Below, piece after piece: positions 1 through 5,141 of a DNA stretch of 5,945 nucleotides. This stretch comes from Methanosphaera sp. rholeuAM74 (GTDB lineage: Archaea > Methanobacteriota > Methanobacteria > Methanobacteriales > Methanobacteriaceae). The notes beneath the pieces were generated by a model. That model was not told the origin of the DNA. It worked only from the letters and a program-made list of their open reading frames with translations, and made no database searches. The stretch covers positions 7,939 through 13,883 of the forward strand of contig MUZZ01000152.1 in assembly GCA_003266075.1 (NCBI GenBank), read 5' to 3'. Position 1 is the first letter of the stretch, and each line of letters starts with the position of its first letter. The position numbers were made by a program, and so were the translations under genes.

Positions 1-200
1 TCTACCCATGGAACTCTGAATTTTATTTGTCTTTCAGGGTTTGCTAATCTTTCTAGAAGTGCATCTTTTCTGTATTGTTCTTCATTTGCATCTACTACTA
101 CTTCTATTGATTTGTATACTTCGTTTAGGGTTTGGTGAAATTCGTCTTCACCTGGATTTTCTTTTGTGATTTTATCAATTACTTCGTCTACGTATGACAT
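1..200 (-). CDS. gdhA: NADP-type glutamate dehydrogenase, N-terminal part (cut by window edge)
   Basis: The first 66 codons are visible, reading MSYVDEVIDKITKENPGEDE at the start and ending in LLERLANPERQIKFRVPWV. The LLERL-x-x-PER-x-I-x-FRV-x-WV block is the N-terminal signature of hexameric family I glutamate dehydrogenases, as in E. coli GdhA. These cytoplasmic enzymes make glutamate from 2-oxoglutarate and ammonia, usually with NADPH; cofactor use cannot be judged from this fragment. The catalytic lysine and nucleotide-binding domain lie outside the window. The ATG at 198-200 is preceded by GGAG (211-214) with a 10-nt gap, and the residue count before the signature fits the family, so this start is well supported. 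An NrpR-type operator and TATA box lie 70-110 nt upstream, which points to nitrogen control. The gene is alone on its side of a 659-nt spacer and is probably transcribed from its own promoter. Confidence 0.9.
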   Translation of the reverse strand, partial: MSYVDEVIDKITKENPGEDEFHQTLNEVYKSIEVVVDANEEQYRKDALLERLANPERQIKFRVPWV

Positions 201-269
201 ATTTTTGTTTCTCCAATGTGTATTTTTTTTTGATTTTGTTAAAGTATGGTAATATATTTCACATGTATA

Positions 270-283
270 GGAAATAGGTTTCC
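270..283. promoter_or_regulatory. NrpR-type operator (GGAA-N6-TTCC) upstream of gdhA
   Basis: The bases read GGAA-ATAGGT-TTCC, an exact match to the GGAA-N6-TTCC operator bound by NrpR, the nitrogen repressor of methanogens. NrpR is released by 2-oxoglutarate when nitrogen is scarce. The arms extend to GGAAA/TTTCC. The site lies 70 nt upstream of the gdhA start, just downstream of a TATA-like element (289-299) on the minus strand, where bound repressor could block the start of transcription. The match and position are seen directly; binding by NrpR is inferred. Only one copy is visible. Confidence 0.6.
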
Positions 284-288
284 GTACC

Positions 289-309
289 TTATATTATATC
301 TTGTTTTTT
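289..309 (-). promoter_or_regulatory. Candidate BRE/TATA promoter of gdhA
   Basis: On the minus strand an A-rich BRE-like stretch AAAAAACAA (301-309) is followed by GATATAATATAA (289-300). Archaeal transcription usually starts about 25 nt past the TATA centre, here near 270, which would place the NrpR-type site between TATA and start and leave a leader of about 70 nt. A second possible TATA, AAATATATTA (250-259), would give a start near 228 with the operator upstream of TATA. The first is preferred because of its BRE-like flank and the operator position. Confidence 0.4.
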
Positions 310-394
310 ATATTATTTATATGTGTTGATTATTATTTTCTAATTACTTATTACTTCTAACTAATTACTATCTATTAATCACTTATTACTTATT

Positions 395-439
395 ACTTTT
401 AAGTTTTCACTACTTACTTAAAAGTATTTACTTTTAAGT
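395..439. repeat. Three-copy inverted repeat with two exclusive hairpins
   Basis: ACTTTTAAGT (395-404) is followed by its exact reverse complement ACTTAAAAGT (416-425) and then by ACTTTTAAGT again (430-439). The middle copy can pair with the left one (11-nt loop, stem extendable to 11 bp by T394/A426) or with the right one (4-nt loop ATTT), but not with both. The block lies about 195 nt upstream of gdhA, outside the transcript if gdhA starts at its predicted promoter. The arms are all A/T-rich, so the stems would be weak. Confidence 0.45.
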
Positions 440-444
440 TATAA

Positions 445-522
445 TTATTTATCCATATTCATATCTATGGCTACAAAGAAATAGTGGGAGTTATTAACAG
501 TTGTTTCAATTATGACTGACTG
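445..522 (-). other. Short open stretch, possible decayed coding remnant
   Basis: A 25-codon frame after an in-frame TAG reads QSVIIETTVNNSHYFFVAID followed by MNMDK and a TAA. It has no ATG or GTG near its start and no ribosome binding site, so it is not called as a gene. Its composition is more protein-like than the repeat blocks around it, and part of it resembles the small frame at 642-710. It may be a remnant, a diverged repeat or chance. Confidence 0.12.
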
Positions 523-641
523 CTATGGTTGTTGTATTCAAATCATACTATTTACTTATCACATCTTACTTATTATTTATATGTTATTACTTTTTAGTTA
601 TAACTATTTACTTATTACTTATTAGTATCATTTTAGGTTGA

Positions 642-710
642 CTAAGTATCATGGGCTTGTTTCAAATTGATGTTGGACTTAGTTTCATCTATGATGATTC
701 CAGTATTCAC
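642..710 (-). CDS. Candidate 22-residue small protein, unknown function
   Basis: A GTG-started frame encodes a 22-residue peptide beginning MNTGIIIDETKSNINLKQAH and ending in TAG (642-644). Upstream is a perfect AGGAGGTG (723-730), as strong as any ribosome binding site in the window. The gap from AGGAGG to GTG is 14 nt, longer than the usual 5-10 nt, which weakens the case. A GTG inside the ribosome binding site is in the same frame but too close to use. The peptide has no membrane segment or motif that I recognise. It lies alone between the ATPase terminator and gdhA on the gdhA strand. It could be a real small gene, a leader peptide or a remnant. Confidence 0.2.
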   Translation of the reverse strand: MNTGIIIDETKSNINLKQAHDT

Positions 711-847
711 TATTTTAAAACACACCTCCTACTTCGTACTTCATAATAATTAATCATTACTTATTACTCACTACCTCTTACTAATTAATAAATAGTTTTT
801 ACTTATTACTCACTACGTAATACTTATAACTTATTACTCACACGTTC

Positions 848-857
848 AAAAAAAAAA
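848..857 (-). terminator. Oligo-T terminator after the AAA+ ATPase
   Basis: Ten consecutive A residues on the plus strand give T10 on the RNA-like minus strand, starting 2 nt after the TGA stop of the ATPase gene. Archaeal RNA polymerase terminates efficiently at such T-runs without a hairpin, and none is evident here. This marks the probable end of the trxB operon. Confidence 0.65.
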
Positions 858-859
858 TA

Positions 860-1972
860 TCAAACAAACATCGTGTCCTGTTTCAACGTATGCTTCTTAG
901 TTTCTTTAAGGGCATATTCAATGTGTTTAGAAGTTATTTCATCATCAGATTCAGAAATTGCTTTATGAAGCGCTGTTTTAAGTATTTTTTCTTTAATATC
1001 TCTACCAGACAGGTTATTAGTTTTTTTAACAAGATCTTCGACATCAAAGTCACATTTAATTGGAAGAGTCAACACATTTTTCTCAATAATTTCACGTCTT
1101 GCATCTTCATCAGGCAATTCAAATTCAATTTCCTCTTCAAAACGGCTTCTAATAGCATAATCTAGTAATGACGGATTGTTTGTGGCACATATTGTGATTA
1201 TTCCTTCATTGTTTTCTATACCATCCATCTCGGTAAGTAAAGCGTTAACTATTTCTATAACATCTCCCCTTAATGATTGGTACTTTCTTTCCAATGCAAT
1301 AGCATCAATCTCATCAATAAATATTACTGCCGGTCTTTTTTTCCGTGTTTTCTCGTATAACTTATGTATTTGTTTTGCACCATCTCCAACATAATCCCCT
1401 ATCAACGTAGTAGATTTAATCATTTTTATAGGAATATTAAGTTCATTTGCAAGAGCCTGTGCCAACATGGTTTTACCAGTACCCGGCATTCCATAGAATA
1501 ATATGTTTTTTGGAGCCCAGTCCTTGAATTGACCGGGATTTTCGAGATATTTTCTTATAATTTGTGTCTTATTTTTCGCTTTTTCTTGTCCAATCACATC
1601 ATCAAACGTGTACTCTGTATTAACAGCTATCGACGTATCCTCTTTTTGTGAGGGTATCATTAGAAATGATGTATTATTGGTTACATAAGAGTTATTGGGT
1701 CTAACATCTATTACTTGAAATGCGAAATCAGGCATCAGCTTTTGATCAAAGAGGTATTGGTCTTTATGTAACTTGTAGTTAATCCACTGTTCTTTAGCGT
1801 AGATATCGAATAACTCATTGTTTTTTACCTCAATTTCCGGTGTTTCTATAAAACTACTCTCTAATGGATATCCTATGGGTTGTAACACTATAATTTTTGC
1901 TTCTTTTTTTTCATTGTTTATTTCATGTCGTAACTGCTGGTTTGTATATGGATTTTCGACTCGATTTTGCAT
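860..1972 (-). CDS. AAA+ ATPase, proteasome regulatory subunit-like (MJ1494/MTH1011 type)
   Basis: This 370-residue protein has an N-terminal region (about 1-120) of unknown fold and one classical AAA module. The module has the entry motif TFDDVIGQEKAK (122-133), Walker A GMPGTGKT (161-168), pore-loop YVG (194-196), Walker B VIFIDEIDAI (216-225, catalytic D220/E221), sensor 1 CATNN (262-266), an arginine-finger segment around R275/R277 (IRSRF) and a sensor-2 helix at LSGRDI (321-326). Length and motifs fit the archaeal proteins labelled putative 26S protease regulatory subunit homologues in M. jannaschii and M. thermautotrophicus. The pore loop implies ATP-driven threading or remodelling of proteins in a cytoplasmic ring. 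I see neither a PAN-like N-terminal coiled coil nor the C-terminal HbYX motif that docks PAN on the 20S proteasome (it ends TMFV), so proteasome partnership is doubtful. AGGAGGT (1982-1988) lies 9 nt before the ATG and overlaps the upstream stop, indicating coupled translation. Confidence 0.85.
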   Translation of the reverse strand: MQNRVENPYTNQQLRHEINNEKKEAKIIVLQPIGYPLESSFIETPEIEVKNNELFDIYAKEQWINYKLHKDQYLFDQKLMPDFAFQVIDVRPNNSYVTNNTSFLMIPSQKEDTSIAVNTEYTFDDVIGQEKAKNKTQIIRKYLENPGQFKDWAPKNILFYGMPGTGKTMLAQALANELNIPIKMIKSTTLIGDYVGDGAKQIHKLYEKTRKKRPAVIFIDEIDAIALERKYQSLRGDVIEIVNALLTEMDGIENNEGIITICATNNPSLLDYAIRSRFEEEIEFELPDEDARREIIEKNVLTLPIKCDFDVEDLVKKTNNLSGRDIKEKILKTALHKAISESDDEITSKHIEYALKETKKHTLKQDTMFV

Positions 1973-1986
1973 TTATGTTATACCTC

Positions 1987-2220
1987 CTATACTGTTATAG
2001 TCAAAAACGCTTCCTCATTCTCTCCAGCATTCAATTCAATGTTTTCCACACCATGGTATAATGTTTCAAACAACTCCCATATTGTATCATTATCTGCATT
2101 TATGATAATCTTACCATCTTCTTGGGTTATGCTTTCAATTTTAGGAAAATCGTTTTCCAAGTCATTTCTTATTTCTTCAAATAGTTCTGGTGTCAAAGTC
2201 ATATCAGATTCCACGTTCAC
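1987..2220 (-). CDS. Small very acidic protein of unknown function
   Basis: I do not recognise this 77-residue protein. It has 20 D/E against 3 K/R, one tryptophan and no cysteine, signal peptide or membrane segment, so it should be soluble and cytoplasmic. Its pattern suggests a compact alpha/beta fold: an acidic helix (PELFEEIRNDLENDF, about 11-25), a strand (GKIIINA), a helix (TIWELFETLY), then strands ending in AFLTITV. The GTG start overlaps the trxB stop as GTGA, so translation is probably coupled to trxB; no separate ribosome binding site is seen. An ATG at codon 7 (2200-2202) is an alternative start that would give 71 residues, also without a clear site. The stop TAG shares bases with the ATPase ribosome binding site. 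Being held tightly between the two genes suggests a role linked to the reductase or the ATPase, but this is inference only. Confidence 0.7.
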   Translation of the reverse strand: MNVESDMTLTPELFEEIRNDLENDFPKIESITQEDGKIIINADNDTIWELFETLYHGVENIELNAGENEEAFLTITV

Positions 2221-3113
2221 ATTAGTTTATGTTGTATGTCTGTTATGGCTATTGCTGCTTGGCCTGATGCTACTATAATTTGTTTTACTCCACCAGTAAC
2301 ATCTCCGACAGCATATATTCCTTCTGTCTGTGTCTGCATATTTTCATCTACTTCTATGTATCCCGCAGCATCACATTTAATGTCGCTTTCTATTGCTACT
2401 TTGTTATTAGGTTCTGTTCCTATGGCAATGAATATTCCTGACACGTCTATTGTTTTTTCTTCCTCATTATCATCTGTTATCGTGACACTTTCCACTCTAT
2501 CGGTTCCATTTACTCTTTTGACTTGACTGTTCCAGTAAATGTTCACATTATTCTTCTTTAGATCTTCTTGTAGTTTTGCATCACAGCGTAGTTTGTCTCT
2601 TCTATGTATCATGCTACAGTTTACTCCTATCCTGTTTAGGTACAACGCTTCTACTGCAGCACTATTTCCTCCACCAACTACTACCACATCCTGACCTGTA
2701 AAGAAGTTACCGTCACATACTGCACAGTATGATACACCTTTTCCACTAAATTCTTCTATTCCTTCAGCGTCTAATGTTTTCTCGGTTGTTCCTGTTGCTA
2801 TTACAACGTACTTACTTTCATAAACTTCGTTGTCACATTCTATTTTGAAGTTGTTCACGTTTCCTGTTATTTTCTTTACCTTAGTGTATTCAAGTATCTC
2901 TGCGTACTTCTTTGTTTGTAATGCCATGTTTTTTGTTAGTTCCATTCCTGTGATGTTGTCGATACCGGGATAGTTTTCAATTAATGGGGATGTGTTCACA
3001 GTTCCTCCACAAACTTTTTTATCCAGTATCACAGTTTTCAGTCCTGCACGTCCGGCATATAATCCTGCCGTAAGACCTCCTGGTCCTGATCCTATAATTA
3101 TGACATCATACAT
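2217..3113 (-). CDS. trxB: Thioredoxin reductase (NAD(P)H-dependent, FAD flavoprotein)
   Basis: The 298-residue product has the full low-molecular-weight thioredoxin reductase layout. Counting from MYDVIII: an FAD-binding GSGPGG (8-13), the redox-active CAVC disulfide followed by DG (130-133), an NADPH-domain GGGNSAA (147-153), the HRRD-x3-R segment (170-176) that normally binds the NADPH 2'-phosphate, and the C-terminal FAD motif YAVGDV (267-272). It passes electrons through FAD and the disulfide to a cytoplasmic thioredoxin or glutaredoxin-like protein. HRRD favours NADPH, though some archaeal enzymes use other donors. No thioredoxin gene is adjacent. An in-frame ATG at 3120-3122 would add three residues (MRT), but AGAGG directly touches it. 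The ATG at 3111-3113 has a 9-nt gap and gives the usual family N-terminus, so it is preferred. It is first in an operon with the acidic protein and the AAA+ ATPase. Confidence 0.93.
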   Translation of the reverse strand: MYDVIIIGSGPGGLTAGLYAGRAGLKTVILDKKVCGGTVNTSPLIENYPGIDNITGMELTKNMALQTKKYAEILEYTKVKKITGNVNNFKIECDNEVYESKYVVIATGTTEKTLDAEGIEEFSGKGVSYCAVCDGNFFTGQDVVVVGGGNSAAVEALYLNRIGVNCSMIHRRDKLRCDAKLQEDLKKNNVNIYWNSQVKRVNGTDRVESVTITDDNEEEKTIDVSGIFIAIGTEPNNKVAIESDIKCDAAGYIEVDENMQTQTEGIYAVGDVTGGVKQIIVASGQAAIAITDIQHKLM

Positions 3114-3122
3114 TGTTCTCAT

Positions 3123-3127
3123 CCTCT
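3123..3127 (-). promoter_or_regulatory. Ribosome binding site that decides the trxB start
   Basis: AGAGG on the minus strand ends directly at the upstream ATG (3120-3122) but sits 9 nt before the ATG at 3111-3113. This spacing supports the downstream start, MYDVIIIGSGPGG. Confidence 0.6.
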
Positions 3128-3143
3128 AAATTATTATCATAAT

Positions 3144-3198
3144 ATCTTTATAATTTTTTGTAGTTAATATTAAAAGTACTTTTTTTAAATGCTTTATA
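3144..3198 (-). promoter_or_regulatory. Candidate promoter region of the trxB operon
   Basis: Three TATA-like elements lie on the minus strand between gatE and trxB: TATAAAG (3192-3198), TTTTAATATT (3166-3175) and TTATAAAG (3146-3153) preceded by AAAAAA (3154-3159). Expected starts about 25 nt downstream would give leaders of roughly 57, 32 and 12 nt. The third has the best BRE-like flank, but its start would fall on the ribosome binding site. Which is used cannot be told from sequence alone. Confidence 0.35.
3172..3183. repeat. 12-bp perfect palindrome AAAAGTACTTTT
   Basis: The palindrome AAAAGTACTTTT lies 59 nt upstream of the preferred trxB start and beside two candidate TATA boxes. A perfect palindrome in that place could be an operator for a dimeric regulator. 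It is A/T-rich and short, so chance is a fair alternative, and I cannot name a regulator. Confidence 0.3.
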
Positions 3199-3226
3199 GG
3201 GGTGTTTGGGGGTTAAGTTTGGGTGG
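3199..3226 (+). other. G-rich tract between gatE and trxB
   Basis: The plus strand has G-runs of 4 (3199-3202), 5 (3208-3212), 3 (3221-3223) and 2 (3225-3226) within 28 bases, in a spacer that is otherwise almost all A and T. On the transcribed (minus) side this reads as C-runs just past the gatE stop. It is one base short of a four-run, three-layer G-quadruplex; a two-layer form is possible. There is no T-run terminator after gatE, so the tract may contribute to pausing or 3'-end formation. Confidence 0.45.
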
Positions 3227-3234
3227 TATCCTCA

Positions 3235-5127
3235 TTATATTTGCTTGGATATTTCTTTTTTTATGATGCTACTTACGGTTTTACCATCTGCTTTTCCCTT
3301 GAATTTAGCCATTGCCTTACCCATTAATGGACCCATTGCACCCATTTTACGTTCTTTTATCATATCGATGTTTTCATCAATTATCTCTTTTATTCCAGCT
3401 TCTATAGCTTCATCTGATAATTTTTCCAAGTTATTCCTTTTAACGGATTCACTTGCCTTAATTCCATCACACGCATCTTTAATGACTACTTCCGTTTCAG
3501 CAGCGGCTATGACATCATCATCCACTAGTTTGAATATCTCTACAAGTACGTCTTTGTCCAGTTTTGTGACGTCTTTACCATCACGTTTCAGGTCTTTTAT
3601 CGTGTATACTATGTCTGATGCGATTTTAACTGAGTCCATGTTCGGTAGTTCTTTTTTGATTTCTTCGAATAGGTCTGCCTTATTTCGCTGTACTAGTTGT
3701 TTTGCCAAGTCTTCACTTAAACTGTACTCTTTCTGTATACGTTCCTGTTTGACATTTGGTAGTTCTGGCAGGTTTGAAGCTATCCGTGCTACCCGTTCTG
3801 GGTCTATAATCTCTGTTGGGATATCTGTTTCCACGTACATCCTACTGGCTGTTGGTAGTGGCCTTAGGTATTCGGTGTTACCATTATCCATAGCTTTACG
3901 TGTTTCTTCCGGTACTCCCTCTAGGGATTGTTTGGCACGTTTTATCACCTCTTTCAGAGCGTTTTCTGCCTTGTTTTTAGCACCTGCTACAAGTATGAAT
4001 GCATCGTCATCCTCTGAGTCGAGGTGTTGTTTTATAGTGTCAACTTCCTCTTGTGTTACCCCATATGCTGGTAGTTCGTCTGTGTGGAATAACCCGTTTA
4101 CTCCCATCTTCTTTCCATGTTCAGAAAATTCTGTTCCTAAACGTTTACCTGGCTGAACTTCCTTACCAATTAATCCAGCAAAGTGTTTTAGTCTTATTGC
4201 AAGTACTTTACTGTCTTCTTCTATGAGTATCTTTTTAACGACCTTTGACTCGGTATTGGCTAGTAATGGTGTAACATCATGTATTTCATCTTCAACAGAT
4301 GCATTTCTGTTTTTAAGTTCTTCACTTATTTCAATTAGATTTAATTGTCTTTCCACTTCATTTTCAACTATTGTCGGCATCAGGTCCAGGTCTTGTACTC
4401 CTTTAACCTCTATCCTAGCTCCTTCCCTTATGGATATGTTTAAGTCTTGTCTGATTGTACCCAAACCACGTTTAACCCTTGTACTTCGTAGGATTTGTCC
4501 TAGCTGGTATGCTACAGCTCTAACCTGTAATGGGTGGTGCATATCTGGGGATGTCGTAATCTCTGCTAATGGTATTCCAAGACGGTCTAATCGGAATATG
4601 ATTTTACCATCCTCTTGACCGATACGTCTGGCCGCATCTTCTTCCAAACCAAGTGTTTCTATGGTCACATTACCATATTCTGTTTCAACATATCCATCTG
4701 TTGCGAGTATTCCTGTTCGCTGGAAACCACTAGTGTTACTTCCATCAATCACCTGTTTTCTCATTGTATGGAATTCGTCCACTACTTTCATGTTCATTAA
4801 TGATGCTAGTATGATTGAAATGTCCACGGCTTCTTGGTTAAGCGGGGCTGGAGGTTCTTCATCTGCTTCCACTAGGCACGTATGATGGTCATATGTTTCA
4901 TATATGAATTGTAGGTTTCTCTGTGATTCCTCATATGCTGCTCTATCTATCTCTCCGAGTTCACTTTGTGTAGGTCTTAGTCTACGGTAAAGTCTTCCTT
5001 CTGGCTTTTTATCCGTTAAATGGTTGGGACATCTACAGAATAGTTTTGTTTTGCTGTCTAGCTGTTGATGTATTTCAAGACCCATCATTAATCCTAATTC
5101 TTCGTAATTAAATTTATCTTCAGACAT
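3235..5127 (-). CDS. gatE: Glutamyl-tRNA(Gln) amidotransferase subunit E
   Basis: The 630-residue protein is the tRNA-binding and amidating subunit of the archaea-only GatDE enzyme, which converts Glu-tRNA(Gln) to Gln-tRNA(Gln) using ammonia freed by GatD. It starts with the GatB/GatE core: MGLEIHQQL (15-23), a cysteine pair FCRCP (30-34), RLDRLGIPLAEI (179-190), RQDLNISI (226-233) and EVKGVQDL (240-247). The middle (about 265-400) fits the AspRS-like insertion that separates GatE from bacterial GatB. The core resumes through MYVETDIP (430-437), and the C-terminal 165 residues form the helical YqeY-like tail. The open frame extends 16 codons upstream into gatD. The ATG at 5125-5127 is preferred because GGGAG lies 8 nt before it and the protein then begins close to the family N-terminus. 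It follows gatD by 14 nt, so the two subunits are probably made together. Confidence 0.93.
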   Translation of the reverse strand: MSEDKFNYEELGLMMGLEIHQQLDSKTKLFCRCPNHLTDKKPEGRLYRRLRPTQSELGEIDRAAYEESQRNLQFIYETYDHHTCLVEADEEPPAPLNQEAVDISIILASLMNMKVVDEFHTMRKQVIDGSNTSGFQRTGILATDGYVETEYGNVTIETLGLEEDAARRIGQEDGKIIFRLDRLGIPLAEITTSPDMHHPLQVRAVAYQLGQILRSTRVKRGLGTIRQDLNISIREGARIEVKGVQDLDLMPTIVENEVERQLNLIEISEELKNRNASVEDEIHDVTPLLANTESKVVKKILIEEDSKVLAIRLKHFAGLIGKEVQPGKRLGTEFSEHGKKMGVNGLFHTDELPAYGVTQEEVDTIKQHLDSEDDDAFILVAGAKNKAENALKEVIKRAKQSLEGVPEETRKAMDNGNTEYLRPLPTASRMYVETDIPTEIIDPERVARIASNLPELPNVKQERIQKEYSLSEDLAKQLVQRNKADLFEEIKKELPNMDSVKIASDIVYTIKDLKRDGKDVTKLDKDVLVEIFKLVDDDVIAAAETEVVIKDACDGIKASESVKRNNLEKLSDEAIEAGIKEIIDENIDMIKERKMGAMGPLMGKAMAKFKGKADGKTVSSIIKKEISKQI

Positions 5128-5135
5128 AACACATG

Positions 5136-5140
5136 CTCCC
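5136..5140 (-). promoter_or_regulatory. Ribosome binding site that decides the gatE start
   Basis: GGGAG on the minus strand lies 8 nt before the ATG at 5125-5127 and within 2 nt of the gatD stop. The two upstream in-frame ATGs (5140-5142 and 5173-5175) lie on or before this site, so they are poor starts. Confidence 0.6.
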
Positions 5141-5141
5141 A

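Larger units (their letters stand above)
341..841. repeat. Dispersed A/T-rich direct repeats (TTATTACTTA family)
   Basis: Variants of TTACTTATTACT recur near 344-355, 381-398, 555-566, 609-624, 757-768, 799-810 and 829-840. The best long copy is the 18-mer TTACTTATTACTCACTAC, exact at 757-774 and 799-816, with a partial copy TTATTACTCAC at 831-841. Spacing is irregular and there are no unique spacers of constant length, so this is not a CRISPR array. It resembles the low-complexity spacer sequence typical of very A/T-rich methanogens and may arise by slippage. Confidence 0.6.
201..859. other. 659-nt spacer without a confident gene
   Basis: This stretch separates the AAA+ ATPase stop from the gdhA start and is very A/T-rich. 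From the gdhA side it holds the gdhA RBS, TATA and operator (211-309), a repeat-dense block (341-452), a more complex island (about 453-553), another repeat block (554-626), a second island (about 642-745), repeats again (751-841) and the A10 tract that acts as the ATPase terminator. Stop codons are dense in the repeat blocks, and no frame longer than about 30 codons stands out. I see no tRNA or rRNA. Confidence 0.7.

Noticed and set aside
453..470. Hairpin CCATA/TATGG
   Set aside because: The stem is only 5 bp with an 8-nt loop in A/T-rich sequence, which is expected by chance.
691..697. ATGATGA on the plus strand, matching a C box of archaeal C/D guide RNAs
   Set aside because: No CTGA D box follows within about 60 bases, and no C'/D' pair is visible, so there is no guide RNA architecture.
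341..841. Repeated TTATTACTTA words resembling a CRISPR array
   Set aside because: Copies vary in length and spacing, the spacers are themselves repetitive, and no cas gene is present.
3199..3226. Strict G-quadruplex
   Set aside because: Only three runs have three or more G; the fourth is GG, so the three-layer rule is not met. It is kept only as a G-rich tract.
3206..4156. Long plus-strand open frame opposite gatE, plus other plus-strand frames across the window
   Set aside because: They lie antisense to well-identified genes, have low-complexity serine-rich translations and lack family motifs; they are by-products of the minus-strand codons.
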